Shown here: positions 43,503 through 54,608 of the stretch, piece by piece
How the letters are laid out: every line of letters starts with the position of its first letter
Numbering within the stretch: the first letter of the stretch is position 1
From: Harmothoe impar
Taxonomy: Eukaryota > Annelida > Polychaeta > Phyllodocida > Polynoidae
Length of the DNA: 64,000 bases
Assembly: GCA_947462335.1 (NCBI GenBank)
Contig: OX381721.1
Span: 34,336,303 to 34,400,302 of the forward strand
Direction: 5' to 3'
Translations under genes and position numbers: made by a program
Notes under the pieces: generated by a model
The model's input: only the letters and a program-made list of their open reading frames with translations
Database searches by the model: none
Told to the model about the DNA's origin: nothing

Positions 43503-43700
43503 AAGGCCAAAAAAGGGGTTTGTTTTAAGTCATACATTTCATATCTTTACAATTGTTGCATCATTTTTAGGGTTTACATGGAGGATGGCTACAACTTTCA
43601 TGTTAAAGAAATAAAATAAAACAAAAATAAAATCCGACCTACTGACCCTATCCTTTCTTCCCATGTTACCTGAAACATACCTTTTATATATCTTTTTGCC
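43503..43700. mobile_element. Family P MITE, diverged copy
   Basis: AAGGCCAAAAAAGGGGTTTG at the left, and CGACCTACTGACCCT and CTGAAACATACCTTTTAT at the right, as in the 6.1-kb copy. Confidence 0.6.
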
Positions 43701-43969
43701 TAAGCAAAGGGGGGAAATCGCATCTGATGCTTAAAGTTGCTAATATTAACATGTTTCTGAAGGATTGTTATCAGACCTCTACTGTTTACCCCAGGGCACC
43801 TGCCTTGCCGACATAGTTGCCGTTCTCGTATCCTTCACAGCTTATAAACATAGTCCTGATAAGAGACCAGGATAAGGCAGACTGTAGTATACATGATACT
43901 GCTAGCTATAGGTAAGGCCATATACCTTACAGCCCACACAGGCCCTGCAGATGCCGTGGTAAAACAGTG

Positions 43970-44175
43970 GCGTAGGAAAAGGGAGGGGGGCAGGGGCAGC
44001 CCCCCCCCCCCCCCCGAAATCACAGAGCAGGGGGGGGGGCTGAATATGTTTGCCCCCCCCCCCCAAAAAAAAAAAAGAAGAAATATCCTGACCTCTCCAA
44101 CATAGGGCAAAATGGGGGGCAGAGGGGGAAATGAAGATTTGCTTCCTACGCCTCTGTGAAAGAAGGGGAAAGGGA
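43970..44175. repeat. G-run/C-run low-complexity region
   Basis: Runs of C (44000-44015, 44056-44064) and G (44031-44039). The 183-codon minus frame across it is Ser/Pro/Gly-rich and composition-driven. Confidence 0.8.
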
Positions 44176-44639
44176 AGGGAGAGACCAAATGAATCTGGGT
44201 AGAGGAACATACCAAAATATGAGAGACAGAGGCAGAGACAGTGGGAGTTGGACAGACAGAGAGATGGTTAGAAGTACAGCTCAATATGCAAACGTACAGG
44301 CAATACGACAGAGTTAAACGACTGAAAACTAGACACATATATGGGGGAAAATAAGTAGGGTAAAATTCCGTTACAGAAGGGGACAATTGAGATTGGCAAG
44401 TAGTTAGGTGCTAAGAATCAAAGACATAACATTTTCAAAAAGCAAAGAAGTGCTAGAGGATAGATACAGGCTCGTTTTGCAAAACATGCTACATTTAAAC
44501 TTTGTTTAAAAGTTGCCCAGCTGGCCGAGCAAACCGGAAACATACAAAGGTCGCATTACATGACAATATGTCCCCCAGAGACATACACAGTGACATATAG
44601 TGACATAGAGTGACATATAGTGCTGTACATGATCCCGGT

Positions 44640-44700
44640 GTGTGATCCCTATCTCTCACCACTTGTCACGTGACTTGTCACACGTGACACACCGACAAGC
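44640..44700. promoter_or_regulatory. Paired CACGTG E-boxes
   Basis: CACGTG at 44667-44672 and 44681-44686 within a direct repeat ACTTGTCACGTGAC / ACTTGTCACACGTGAC. It lies in unique sequence just left of a family A pair. No gene assigned. Confidence 0.35.
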
Positions 44701-44735
44701 CGCCATGACAGCTAATGCCACATGAGGAGAGCACT

Positions 44736-44987
44736 TTAACCCTTTAAGGTCGGCATGAGGCCTTAATGCATCATGCCCTTGGTCGTCATGATGCTTGAAT
44801 TCTAGAATGCAGCCCTGGCGAGTAACTTGCCAGTGCTACATTCAAGCACCATGCCGACCCTACGGTGTTGAGGCCCTCTTGAAGGGTCGGTATGATGCAC
44901 CAATGCAGCATCAGTGAGTTACTTGCCGGGGCTGCATTGTGAATCATGGCGACACTGTTTAGCGACATGCCGTCCACAAAGGGTTAA
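44736..44987. mobile_element. Family A MITE, first of an abutting pair
   Basis: TTAACCCTTTAAGGTCGGCA to CCACAAAGGGTTAA at 44984-44987. Confidence 0.85.
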
Positions 44988-45205
44988 CCCTTAACTGCCA
45001 GCGCTTTGCCTGAAGGCAAGATTTGTAGTCATGATGCACCAATGAAGTGCCCGTGATTGATACTTCTCAGGAGTGTATCAGTCCCATAGGGTCGACATGA
45101 TGCATGAATGCAGCACTGGTGAGTTACTCCCCAGGGCTGCATTCATGTACAATGACTACAAAGGGCATGTTACATTAAAGCATGATGTCGTCTTTAAAGG
45201 GTTAA
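44984..45205. mobile_element. Family A MITE, second of an abutting pair
   Basis: TTAACCCTTAACTGCCAGC to CTTTAAAGGGTTAA. Hairpin 1 has been lost (jumps from GCACCAATGAAG to the spacer). Confidence 0.8.
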
Positions 45206-45419
45206 ACCTACACAGGTAGGCCTGTAGTTAGGATGGTGTTGGGTTTGTTAAAGGCAGTCCTTATCTGACCATCAACATGACCCCCCCCCCCCCAACCCTC
45301 CTCACCTCTCCTACCCCCTCATTGCGCTGAAATAGTCATAAAACGTAACATTACGTGGTGGATTGGGATCAGCACTGTCTATAAGGACCCTGCCTGGAGT
45401 ATAGGGAGATAGGAAACTA

Positions 45420-45527
45420 CCCAATGGGCACAAAATTAGGTTCAACGTTAAACCAACGTTCATTCAACATTGAATTAACATTGACAACCATTTATCAATA
45501 TTGATTCAATGTTCTGTATCCACTGGG
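45420..45527. mobile_element. Family L MITE
   Basis: CCCAATGGGCACAAAATTAG to TTCTGTATCCACTGGG. Confidence 0.75.
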
Positions 45528-45990
45528 TATGAGGGGGGGGCTGGAGAATGGAAGGATGGGAGGGAGGGGGATTGGGGCTGGGAGAGGGGATGGAGATGCC
45601 AGAGTGGTAAGGGAGAGGGGAAGCACAGAAATGGGAGAGCGAGGGAGAGAAGGGAGAGGGCAGGGAGAGGGGGAGAGAGGGCAGGGAGAACGGGTGAGCA
45701 AAGATAAATGGAAGGGGAGGGGCGAGAAAAGGGGAATGGAGAGGAGCGAGAGGGAGGGATAGGGGAGGGAGCAGAGGATGGAGAGGGGGTGGAGAGGGGA
45801 GGGAAATGGGACGGGGAATGGGGGGGGGGTTGAGTTGGGGGGGGGCGAGCATATGAGTGGATAGGGGAGGAGGGCAAGCCGGGGAGCAAGTAAGTCAGGA
45901 GGGGAGAGGCAGGAGAGACAGGGCAAAGCATAGGATGGAAGGGAAGGGTATGGGAGTGCAGAAGAGTGCAAGGGGACGAGAGGGTGAAGG
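45528..45990. repeat. Purine (G/A)-rich low-complexity tract
   Basis: Imperfect GGGAGAGGG repeats across ~460 bp. The several 70-158-codon frames are Pro/Ser/Leu or Gly/Arg/Glu repeats and not genes. Confidence 0.9.
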
Positions 45991-46210
45991 GGGGTCTGAT
46001 TATGGCATGGTATATGGCTGATGAGTAGTGTAGGGACGTCTAGCTGGGTCTCAGGTTTGGTAAAGGCAGGGGGCTATACAGACACCCCCTGTGTTACAAC
46101 ATGGGTGCCCCAGGCGGTGTGCGGACCTACTACTACATGTACACACACACACACATACACACACTAATTGTAAGGGGAAAGGAGCCTGAGGGACTGGGGT
46201 GGGATGGGGA

Positions 46211-46490
46211 TAGAGGGAGGCCTAGGGAGGGAGGGGACGGGAGGGGACGGGAGGGGACGGGAGGGGACGGGAGGGGACGGGAGGGGAAGGGAGGGGACGG
46301 GAGGGGACGGGAGGGGAAGGGAGGGGAAGGGAGGGGAAGGGAGGGGACGGGAGGGGACGGGAGGGGAAGGGAGGTGAAGGGATGGGAAGGGATGGGAAGG
46401 GAGGGAACTGGAGGGGAAGGGAGGGCACTGGAGGGGAAGGGAGGGGAAGGGAAGGGAAGGGACAGGACGGGACGGGATGGGACGGGACGG
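46211..46490 (+). repeat. (GGGACGGGAG/GGGAAGGGAG)n decanucleotide array
   Basis: About 27 copies of a 10-bp GAGGGGACGG / GAGGGGAAGG unit. Four G-runs recur every ~20 bp, so the G strand can form G-quadruplexes. Confidence 0.93.
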
Positions 46491-46679
46491 GGCAGGGCAA
46501 AGCAAAGTAATGGAGGAGAACCGAAGGAAGGGGAGGGCAGCGGATGAGGGGGAAAACATGATGAAGAGGTGAGGTTAGGAGAGAAATTATATTGAGAGGG
46601 AAGGGGAGGGCAGGGCGGGGTGGATTAGGGGAGGACAGGGCAGGGAGGGTCAAGGGAGGACAGGGCAGGGAAGTTCAGG

Positions 46680-47058
46680 GGAGGGAAGGACGTGGAGGAG
46701 AAGGGAGACTATATATAGACATAACGTTACAAACCACAGAATGACAATATGCTATAACACTGTACAGATAGCACAGACACCAGTAGGAGTAGGCGGGATG
46801 ACAAAGGAGGACGGCAGCAGACTGAGTGGGTGTAGAGACCGTGTAGATGCTATCTGTCCCCGGGACCTGCGGCCGCAGACTCCGGGACGTCCCCGGGCTG
46901 CAGCCGGTCTGTCTGAGTCTGACCCCCCCCCCCCCCCCCCCCCCCCCCCACACACACACACCAGGCCTCACCACAGACGGCATAACCCTGGTATTAAAGC
47001 TAAGGCCACAACCATGCTACAGACATGTGTTTTGTAGGATCCAATAACTAACGCGGTT
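46680..47058. other. Region without recognisable genes; poly-C at 46921-46949
   Basis: A 29-C run followed by (CA)n. Next to the assembly gap, so copy numbers here are unreliable. Confidence 0.6.
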
Positions 47059-47258
47059 NNNNNNNNNNNNNNNNNNNNNNNNNNNNNNNNNNNNNNNNNN
47101 NNNNNNNNNNNNNNNNNNNNNNNNNNNNNNNNNNNNNNNNNNNNNNNNNNNNNNNNNNNNNNNNNNNNNNNNNNNNNNNNNNNNNNNNNNNNNNNNNNNN
47201 NNNNNNNNNNNNNNNNNNNNNNNNNNNNNNNNNNNNNNNNNNNNNNNNNNNNNNNNNN
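47059..47258. other. Assembly gap (200 N)
   Basis: Exactly 200 N. The round number suggests a placeholder rather than a measured size. Confidence 1.
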
Positions 47259-47454
47259 GTGTATACTGTACTCTGTCTGTCTCTGCCCCTGTCTCTCCCT
47301 CCTCCACACCGCTCCCTGTCTCTCTGTCCACTCTTTGATTATATCCGTCTTTCTCTGGATTATATATGCTCCAATTTCTATTTTCATAGCCATATCCACT
47401 TTTAAAATATACTTGTAAAATATGTAATTTTGTTAATTCGTTCTGTGTGTTTAT

Positions 47455-47745
47455 AACTATCTCTCTCCTGTCTCTGTCTGCATGTCATTCTATCTGTCTT
47501 TCTGTCTCTATGTCTCTATGTCTCTCTGTCCTCGTCCCCCTATCCCTGTCTCTCTATCTCCCTCTCTTTTGTCCCTGTTTCTCTGTCCCCCTGGCTCTAT
47601 CTTTCTGTCTCCCCGTCTCTCCGTCCCTATGTCTCTTTGTCTCTCTGTCTCCCTGTCTCTGTCTATCTGTCTCTCTGTCGCTCTGTCTCTCTGTCTCTCT
47701 GTCTCTCTGTCCTGGTCCCTCCCTCTGTCTTTGTTTCTCTCTGTC
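47455..47745. repeat. (CTGTCTCT)n microsatellite
   Basis: Imperfect tetranucleotide/octanucleotide repeat. All frames are Cys/Leu/Ser or Arg/Glu/Asp repeats. Confidence 0.93.
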
Positions 47746-47918
47746 ACAATCTGCCACATATATAGGATATGAACTCACTAATCCTTGACCCACACACAAA
47801 CACACCCACTGGGACCAGAAATAGCAGGATGGCCCCCATCCTACCCCGACCTGCACCAACATAGACACTCTATGTACCTATTTGCATATTGAGCATGGCT
47901 GTAACTATATGGTTAGGT

Positions 47919-48183
47919 AGTGGTCATTTTTTAACAACAGGAGGGGGGGGTCGGTAGATTTTCGCGCAAGGGGGTTGACATTTTTGAAATATTTTTGATC
48001 CCCCCCTCAGGCCAGCTGAAATTGAGCGTGGCCGACCCCTTTGATCTATAGTAACGCGCGGGCTTTTTGACTAAAAAGGGGTGAAATTTGTTTCCCCCCC
48101 CCCCTTCAAGGGGTCTATATTGTTCTGCCCCCCCCCCCCCAAATCCACCAACCACCCTCCCCTGTTGTTAAAAAATGACCACT
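47919..48183. mobile_element. Family F MITE, complete, inverted relative to the 8.6-kb copy
   Basis: AGTGGTCATTTTTTAACAAC to GTTGTTAAAAAATGACCACT. The internal AGCGTGGCCGACCCCTTT is the inverse of the 8.76-kb motif. Confidence 0.88.
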
Positions 48184-48235
48184 CCCTTATATGGCTGTGT
48201 GGCAGGTAGCCAGCGTGAAGTCGGCAAAAGGCAGT

Positions 48236-48592
48236 TACTCCTTTAAGGACCGCATAGTGCTTTGATGGGGATATTTGCTGCCCATATATAGTGCTTTTAT
48301 ATCCTGTGGATTTAATGCATGTTGACATTTGTCTTCATGATGCATGAATTCAGCCTCGGCAAGTAACTCGCCAGTATCGCATTGGTGGATTATGCCAGCA
48401 TTTTTGGGCAGTATCACCCTTGTAGGCATAGAGAATGCAGCCCTGAATCCAAGGATCGTGCCAAGCATATATGGGATTGATACGGTTCCAAAGAGTCGGC
48501 ATGATGCACCAATGCAGCCCTAGGGAATTGATGCATCGTGCAAACAAATAGTATGCCATATTTAATTACTCTACGGCCCTTAAAGAGCTGGA
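48236..48592. mobile_element. Family A MITE, long variant
   Basis: TACTCCTTTAAGGACCGC to GCCCTTAAAGAGCTGG, with an extra ~110 bp between the hairpins. Confidence 0.65.
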
Positions 48593-48772
48593 GGAGGAAA
48601 GCCACAGGTGCATTGGTCTGTACCCAATGCTGGCCAGGGCCTGGCCAAATCCACTTGTAACAAAATGTATAAATCATCGCTTAATGTTATTGTTGGGTAT
48701 TATGACGGGCTGGCGAGGTGGTGAGAGATAAACAGACTTAAAGCTTAATATAATCACTCTAACACTAACCTA

Positions 48773-48995
48773 CACTGAAAAAGTAAACTTGTCTCCAGAC
48801 TCGTCGAAGTGACTATCATAAGATAAACGAGTGAAAAGTTGTCTAACCTATCAGGTTATCATCCCACAAATATAATCTGGAGCTGCCAAATGATGGGTTT
48901 TGGACTGGCACGTGCCAAGTGGGTCTTCTATCTCCAGCTAGAAGACCCGCTTCCTTGTCACTTAGACGAGTTTTTGACTCATTTATTTTATAACC
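48773..48995. mobile_element. Family C MITE, right end missing
   Basis: CACTGAAAAAGTAAACTTGT left end. It reaches GACGAGTTTTTGACTCATTT and then stops. Confidence 0.8.
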
Positions 48996-49287
48996 GTAGA
49001 GTTTCATGGGTGGATCTAATAAAGTCCAAGGACATTGCAGTTGTTTTATTGCTCGGTTGTCCCTTGTATAGCTATCCATCACTTATTTACTAGCCTTTTA
49101 TCCCCACTCTGACTTTAAACCTCGCTTAGTATTTTACCCTCACTTGACCTCTCACTCGGCTTCACCCTCACTTAGTCTTTTGCCGACCTATGCTGAGTAG
49201 TTATAACAAACTGTTATCGATGCTCTGTATGCTGTTGTTGGGTTTATATTGACATTTCTGGCTGTGTGTGTCGGTGTGTCTGTGAGA

Positions 49288-49306
49288 GGGAGAGAAGGCG
49301 AGAGAT

Positions 49307-49389
<83 letters not shown>

Positions 49390-49461
49390 GGGAGAGAGGG
49401 AGAGAGACAGAGACAGAGAGAGAGGGGGGGGAGAGAGGAAGAGAGGGAGAGAGAGGGGGAT

Positions 49462-49492
<31 letters not shown>

Positions 49493-49520
49493 GAGGAAGA
49501 GAGAGAGTGGGGAGAGAGTG
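49288..49520. repeat. (GA)n microsatellite
   Basis: Pure GA run ~49312-49377, then interrupted GAGAGGGA units to 49520. Confidence 0.95.
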
Positions 49521-49599
49521 AGAGGGAGAGGGGCCAATGGACATTGTTCATCATCTATTCATGGCGGTAATTAGTTGTAGTTAACTGGTTAACTATGCG

Positions 49600-49870
49600 G
49601 TGTCAGATAGTGCCTTGATACACGTTTCCCAACCATGGTGTATGAATACAGCCTGGGTGAGTAACTCGCCACTCCTACTAGATTAGTAACTCGGCATCCC
49701 TACTAGATGAGTAACTCGCCAGCCAGGGCTGCATTTACGCCAATCCTACTGGTGGATTGCCATGTCCCACCGATCCAATGTCGCCAAGCTCCTGCCCAGC
49801 ACTGCATGTCTGCTTCATGACCAGAATTCATGATTAGCTGATGAGTTGTCATGTCATCCTTAAAGGGTTA
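49600..49870. mobile_element. Family A MITE with internal triplication
   Basis: Right end CCTTAAAGGGTTAA. The hairpin loop contains GAGTAACTCG twice and a related GATTAGTAACTCGG between them, an internal slippage product. Confidence 0.65.
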
Positions 49871-49972
49871 AGCACCAAATTGGACATTGGACACCACATT
49901 GTGTAAATTAGCCTGAGTTACACCTGTAGTGTGACCTGCTGATTGCTGCCACACACCTGTATTACCCCCCTC

Positions 49973-50130
49973 AGCCCTTTAAGGACGGCATGATGCCTTA
50001 ATGCATTATATCCTTGGTCGTCATGATGCATGAATGCAGCCCTGGAGAGTTACTCTCCATGATTGCATTCAAGCATCATGCCCTATGAAGTTGAGACCAA
50101 TGCAGCACCGGCTAGTTACTCGCTGAGGTG
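49973..50130. mobile_element. Family A, left part
   Basis: CCCTTTAAGGACGGCATGAT left end and hairpin GAGAGTTACTCTCC. The right end is replaced. Confidence 0.65.
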
Positions 50131-50174
50131 CAGACGGAGGTGCAGAACCTGTGTGACATTGTAACATTAGTGTG

Positions 50175-50260
50175 TCACATGACGTGTATGACGTCATCAC
50201 ACTGCCTGTACGTCACCTGCAGTAGCTGATGACGTAGCTAATGACGTAGCTGACTACATC
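50175..50260. promoter_or_regulatory. CRE half-site cluster
   Basis: One full TGACGTCA (50189-50196) and four further TGACGT/ACGTCA cores (~50180, 50210, 50230, 50242) within 70 bp of non-repeat DNA between two family A elements. Candidate CREB/ATF-responsive promoter or enhancer. No coding exon recognised nearby. Confidence 0.45.
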
Positions 50261-50382
50261 TGAGACGCAGCGTGACTCTCAAGTCGCCGTAAATACAACG
50301 TTAATCCCATCTAAGGCTCCTCTTGGCGGGTTGTGATACTGGTGGGATGCAGAACACAGTGGGTGGTGGGGCGGTGGTCCAT

Positions 50383-50625
50383 TTAACCCTTTAAGGACGG
50401 ATGTCGTTGAAAGATGACACTCGTTGTCATGATGCACCAATGCAGCCCCGGCGAGTAACTCACCAGGGGTTTCATTGGTGCATCATGCCGACCTTTCGGG
50501 GGTGTCTGAACCCCATAGGGTCGGCATGATGCTTGAATGCAGCACTGGCGAGTTACTGATGCATTCATGCATCATGATAACCATGTGTTAAGCATTAAGG
50601 CATCATGTCGCCTTTAAAGGGTTAA
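50383..50625. mobile_element. Family A MITE, chain member 1 of 3
   Basis: TTAACCCTTTAAGGACGG to CTTTAAAGGGTTAA. Both hairpins present; the loop of hairpin 2 is shortened. Confidence 0.88.
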
Positions 50626-50848
50626 TGATACATTCAGGATCATGCCCCTGTGTCGTCATGATGCAACAACACAGCGCTAGGCATATGATTCAGGAACACT
50701 GCATTAGTGCATCATGCTGTTGTTTTAGGAGTGTATCAGCCCCATATGGTCAACATGATGCACGAATGCAGGCATGTCGCGTAGACTTGCCAATGCCGCA
50801 TTGGTGGCGACAAAGTGGCATGATAAAGCACTGCCATTAATGGGTTAA
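50622..50848. mobile_element. Family A MITE, chain member 2 of 3
   Basis: Shares TTAA with both neighbours. Ends are more diverged (TTAATGATACATTC; CATTAATGGGTTAA), so it is older or faster-decaying. Confidence 0.75.
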
Positions 50849-51091
50849 CCCTTGAGGACGGATGTCCCTAAAAGGTGACATTTGTCGTCATGATGCACCA
50901 ATGCAGCCCCGAGTAGCTTACCGGTGCTGCATTGGTGCATCATGCCGACCCTTCGGGAGTATATCAACCCCATAGGGTCGGTATGATGCTTGAATGCAGC
51001 ACTGGCGAGTTACTCGCCAGGGCTGCATTCATGCATCATGACGACCAAGGCCATGAAGCATTAAGGCATCATGCTGCCACTAAAGGATTAA
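50845..51091. mobile_element. Family A MITE, chain member 3 of 3, best-preserved hairpin 2
   Basis: TTAACCCTTGAGGACGG to CACTAAAGGATTAA. Hairpin 2 (GCAGCACTGGCGAGTTACTC, then GCCAGGGCTGC) is almost perfect. Confidence 0.88.
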
Positions 51092-51159
51092 AGGACCATG
51101 GACAGGTACAAGGTGATCCTTATGTAAGAGTGTCATTAGTGTTGTCCCCATGGGGCATC

Positions 51160-51236
51160 TACCCCCCCCCCCCCCCACCCCCTAACATCCCCCTCACCCC
51201 CTAACACCCTCCCCCCCACCCCCCCCCCCCCCCACC
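51160..51236. repeat. C-rich tract
   Basis: Poly-C runs separated by CACCCCCTAACA units. Confidence 0.9.
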
Positions 51237-51317
51237 TGGTAAAGAGACCCAGATAATGGCCTCCTATTGTACCCAGATGCCGCGGCATCAGGGACTAAAT
51301 CATCATCCTGCCGTAAC

Positions 51318-51530
51318 CATTTAAAGACAGCATAGTGCTCACCTACAGTTTGCCTTTTTGGTGCTGCATTTATTCATCTTGACGACATCATTGGTTTGAT
51401 ACACTGCCAAGATGTATAACCCTTTCTGCACCGGGGAGTTGCTTCCCAGAGCTACGTTGGTACATTGTTACAACAAACTAGCATGAAACATGGAAGCATC
51501 ATGTCATTATGTCAGGGCTACTTGCAGCAT
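51318..51530. mobile_element. Family A remnant
   Basis: TAACCATTTAAAGACAGCAT left end and GGGAGTTGCTTCCCAG hairpin. The right end is absent. Confidence 0.5.
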
Positions 51531-51589
51531 TGAGGTGAGAACTATATGTTACCATTACATAGTTTGAGTCCCTTTAAACCCCCCTCTCC

Positions 51590-51790
51590 CCAAATATGGC
51601 CCTAGACCCTCAGATTCGACACGCCGACATGGACCATTTTGAGGCTTAATGACATGGGACAGGAGGAAAATTAGATAGAAACATGGGACATTGGAAATCT
51701 CTAAAAATCGATATGGCGACATGGGCATATCATAAAATTGATATGGCGACATTGCCTATTCTTAAAATCGACATGGGACATGGGACCCTC
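51590..51790. repeat. Degenerate tandem repeat of (A)TATGGCGACATGGG
   Basis: AAAATCGATATGGCGACATG / AAAATTGATATGGCGACATT / AAAATCGACATGGGACATGG units. Confidence 0.6.
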
Positions 51791-52163
51791 CCTATCAAGC
51801 CCCCCCCCCCTGCTGCTTCACGGTTAAGTTGTTAGCCCGTCACACACGTATACATGCTTAGAATCAAAACTTTAGATTACTGCCCTTGATAATGAGTTTT
51901 ATTTAAAATGTTAGCAAGACTGTTTCATCTAACAGATATACTCATATTTTAAAGAACAATTCTAAATGCGAGAAAACTATATCTATCGCAAATAACTCTA
52001 CACCGAATTATCCAATAGTAACCCCTCCCCAACTCTCCACCCTACGTAAGATAACCCTTCTGGTGGGTAGTCCCAGGTAGTCCCTAAATACCTGTGTAAT
52101 GCCCCCTCTATTTACCTGTATAATGGCAGTACTGAAGACGGCTGGTTTCTATCTCTCCTGCAA

Positions 52164-52400
52164 CCCTTTAATGCAATCAGAGGGGTTTAAATCCCTATGT
52201 CAATTCTCGTCATGATGCATGAATGCATGTAGCCCTTGTGAGGAACTCACCAGGGCTGCATTCATGTATCATGGCGACCCTTAACGTGATTACCTCATAC
52301 GGCCGGCATGATGTATGAATGCAGCACTGGTGAGTTACAGGGCTGCATTTATGCATCATGGCGATAATGGTTACAGTGCATGAATGGACAGAGTTAGACA
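52164..52400. mobile_element. Family A MITE
   Basis: ACCCTTTAATGCAATC left end. Hairpin CCTTGTGAGGAACTCACCAG and a second GCACTGGTGAGTTACAGGGC are seen. The right end is lost after GCATCATGGCGA. Confidence 0.65.
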
Positions 52401-53988
52401 GCGATCCCCTTAGATACCCCCATCATTATGGGATTAAGGACATCCTAGTATAGCCTGCAATACCCACGGACACTAGCGTTGTGGGTATAGGATACAAGGG
52501 TCAGAAAACCTTTGGGAAATCGGTACCATTTGCGAGGTGAAACTGCCTCACATTCCCCTGGGTTTGAACATATAGAACATATAGACTCATAAATCAATAT
52601 TTAACATTTTATATATGTTTACTATAATTGATTCATGAATTGATTCATGGACGTTTTTTTCATTTCCACACATTAAGGCATTTTGATGGGTGTAGTCTAT
52701 ATAGAGGGAGGTGATATTCAGCCCCTTGAAAACCGCTATTGATTGGTCTAGACATGATTATAATTTACCATACATTTCACCTATCCAATCAAAGCCCTCA
52801 GTTGCATACATTTTTATTGCATAACATCTCCTGTTAGGGAGTATTTATAGTTGGACAAATTTGCATGAAAAACAATAATAACATTCATTATGAGATTGCT
52901 TGAAAACGAAAGTAATAATGCGTTTTCGCATGATATATAGCATGTTTGTGTGGCACAAGGACACTCAATAGAAAACTGACCCTTCTGTTAGTAACTCTCA
53001 GACAGCCTGAGGGGCAAATTCGCCTTGCCAAAAGGCCCTACATATATATAACGAGATTTCACTGTAATCGACCCTTGAGGCCTTGGAGATCTTTGCCTCT
53101 ATTGTAAATATGTCGACCCTCATTTCCTGGAATTTGAAAAATGCAAGCAAAATGTCTGAGGGAAGAAAATTATTCGTGGAATTAAGTCCAAATATAATGG
53201 AACATATGATGTCAGTTGTCAAGCAACTGTCTGAGGAAGTGAGGGATCCGAGGAAGCAAATGTTCGAGGTAGTGAGGGTCGACTATATAAGTATTCATAG
53301 ATCTTTAACATGTGAATTTGTTAAGAAGTTAAGTATGGTAGTGGTCGATATTTGGTTAGAGGGGGCGGATGTATGCATATCGGAGGGAATGCCTAGTGAT
53401 TTTTGTGACCCCTCTCGGTCCCCCTCCGACTAAACTAATACTCACACTTTTTCTTGCTGAAGATCGATCATATGTCCCCACCCCCTTTACCCATCCTCCA
53501 GAAAACTGCATGTCCGGGCGGAAATGACCCCCCCCCCCCCTCCATCAGCCCAATCTACCACCACCATAATGACTACCCTGTATAAGTCTATCCTGCTTGA
53601 GTGGGGGATTTGAAATTAATTTAGTGGGAAAATATACAGGTAGCCTATCCTTACTCCCCTACCCCCATACTCAGCCCCTATGGCAATATCTCCGACCACC
53701 CCCGATGACCAGTTCAGGGGGCGTCCCGGCTATTCCTACCTCTGAATGAGGCCCACCCCTGGACATGACACATCCACCCTGTCTGATTGGCCTCAGGCCC
53801 GGGGAGGTCCGGGTTAGGCTTTTCAGGCTATCACTAGGCTTTGTTGGCCTATTGGGGAAGCTGTAATTAAATTTGTCTTTAATTGGGAGTTGAACTTTAG
53901 ACACCTGTGTGGTTGAGGTGGGGGGTGGACTAATGTTGACGTAGGGAGGTGGTAACACGGAAGGCGACAACGGTGAATAGGGGCTGTA
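52401..53988. other. Region without recognisable genes
   Basis: Notable only for a 116-codon plus frame (53083-53433) lacking any domain pattern I know. GTCGACCCTCATTTCC (53112) is inverted near 53272, so it may be part of a repeat. Confidence 0.4.
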
Positions 53989-54608
53989 TAACTCTTTAAG
54001 GGCCGCATAGTGCTTTAATGCAGCATGCCCCTGGTCGTCATGATGCATGAATGCAGCCCTGGTGGGTAACGCACCAGGGCTGCATTCAAGCATCATGCCG
54101 ACTTTACGAAGTAGATACACTCCCGCTGGTTCGGCATGATGCAGGAATACCGCGCTGGCCAGTGATTCAGCTATGGATACATTCATGTATCATGCTGACT
54201 ACACTGAAATTCCTAGGCTCCCTATACGCCCAATCTCTCAGTCACTAGTGCCTAACCTAGTTGGTCATTTTTTGGCTCCCTATACGACCAACCTAGATTA
54301 GTTATTATTGTCAGGTTGGTCACTATACTGACCAACCCACCTTAGTCTTTTTATTTCCAGGGGGAGCCACTGAGTGGTCATCACAGGTGGCACTAACTAG
54401 TGGTTTACAAATACAACACACCAATGATGAACCTAGGTTAGCCACTATTGACTGACACCTCGGTCATTTTTTAATATAACTTTGCCATTGTGACTAACAC
54501 TCATATGATCAACCTAGGTTAGTCTGTACTGACTAACCCTTTAAACTTATGGATTTTCAGTGTAGGGACATAGCATACTAAGGCATGATGCAGCCCTTAA
54601 AGGGTTAT
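53989..54608. mobile_element. Family A MITE with family K inserted
   Basis: AACTCTTTAAGGGCCGCA left and CCCTTAAAGGGTTA right. Hairpin GCCCTGGTGGGTAACGCACC..GGGC intact. Confidence 0.85.
54202..54562. mobile_element. Family K MITE with TA duplication
   Basis: CACTGAAATTCC left and GGATTTTCAGTG right, each flanked by TA. The interior has repeated CTAGGTTGGTCA and TGGCTCCCTATACG(A)CC units. Nested in A, hence younger. Confidence 0.85.

Noticed and set aside
43835..44386. 183-codon minus frame
   Set aside because: Driven by G-runs and pyrimidine repeats (Pro/Ser/Gly/Phe).
45475..45971. 125-158-codon Pro/Ser/Leu frames
   Set aside because: Three frames of the same purine-rich repeat are open at once, which indicates low complexity.
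46101..46653. 148- and 143-codon frames
   Set aside because: Translation of the decanucleotide array.
46968..47399. 143-codon minus frame
   Set aside because: Consists mostly of the assembly gap.
49188..49554. Leu/Ser frames ~118 codons long
   Set aside because: Translation of the (GA)n microsatellite.
53083..53433. 116-codon plus frame
   Set aside because: No domain pattern, and inverted GTCGACCCTCA motifs suggest a repeat.
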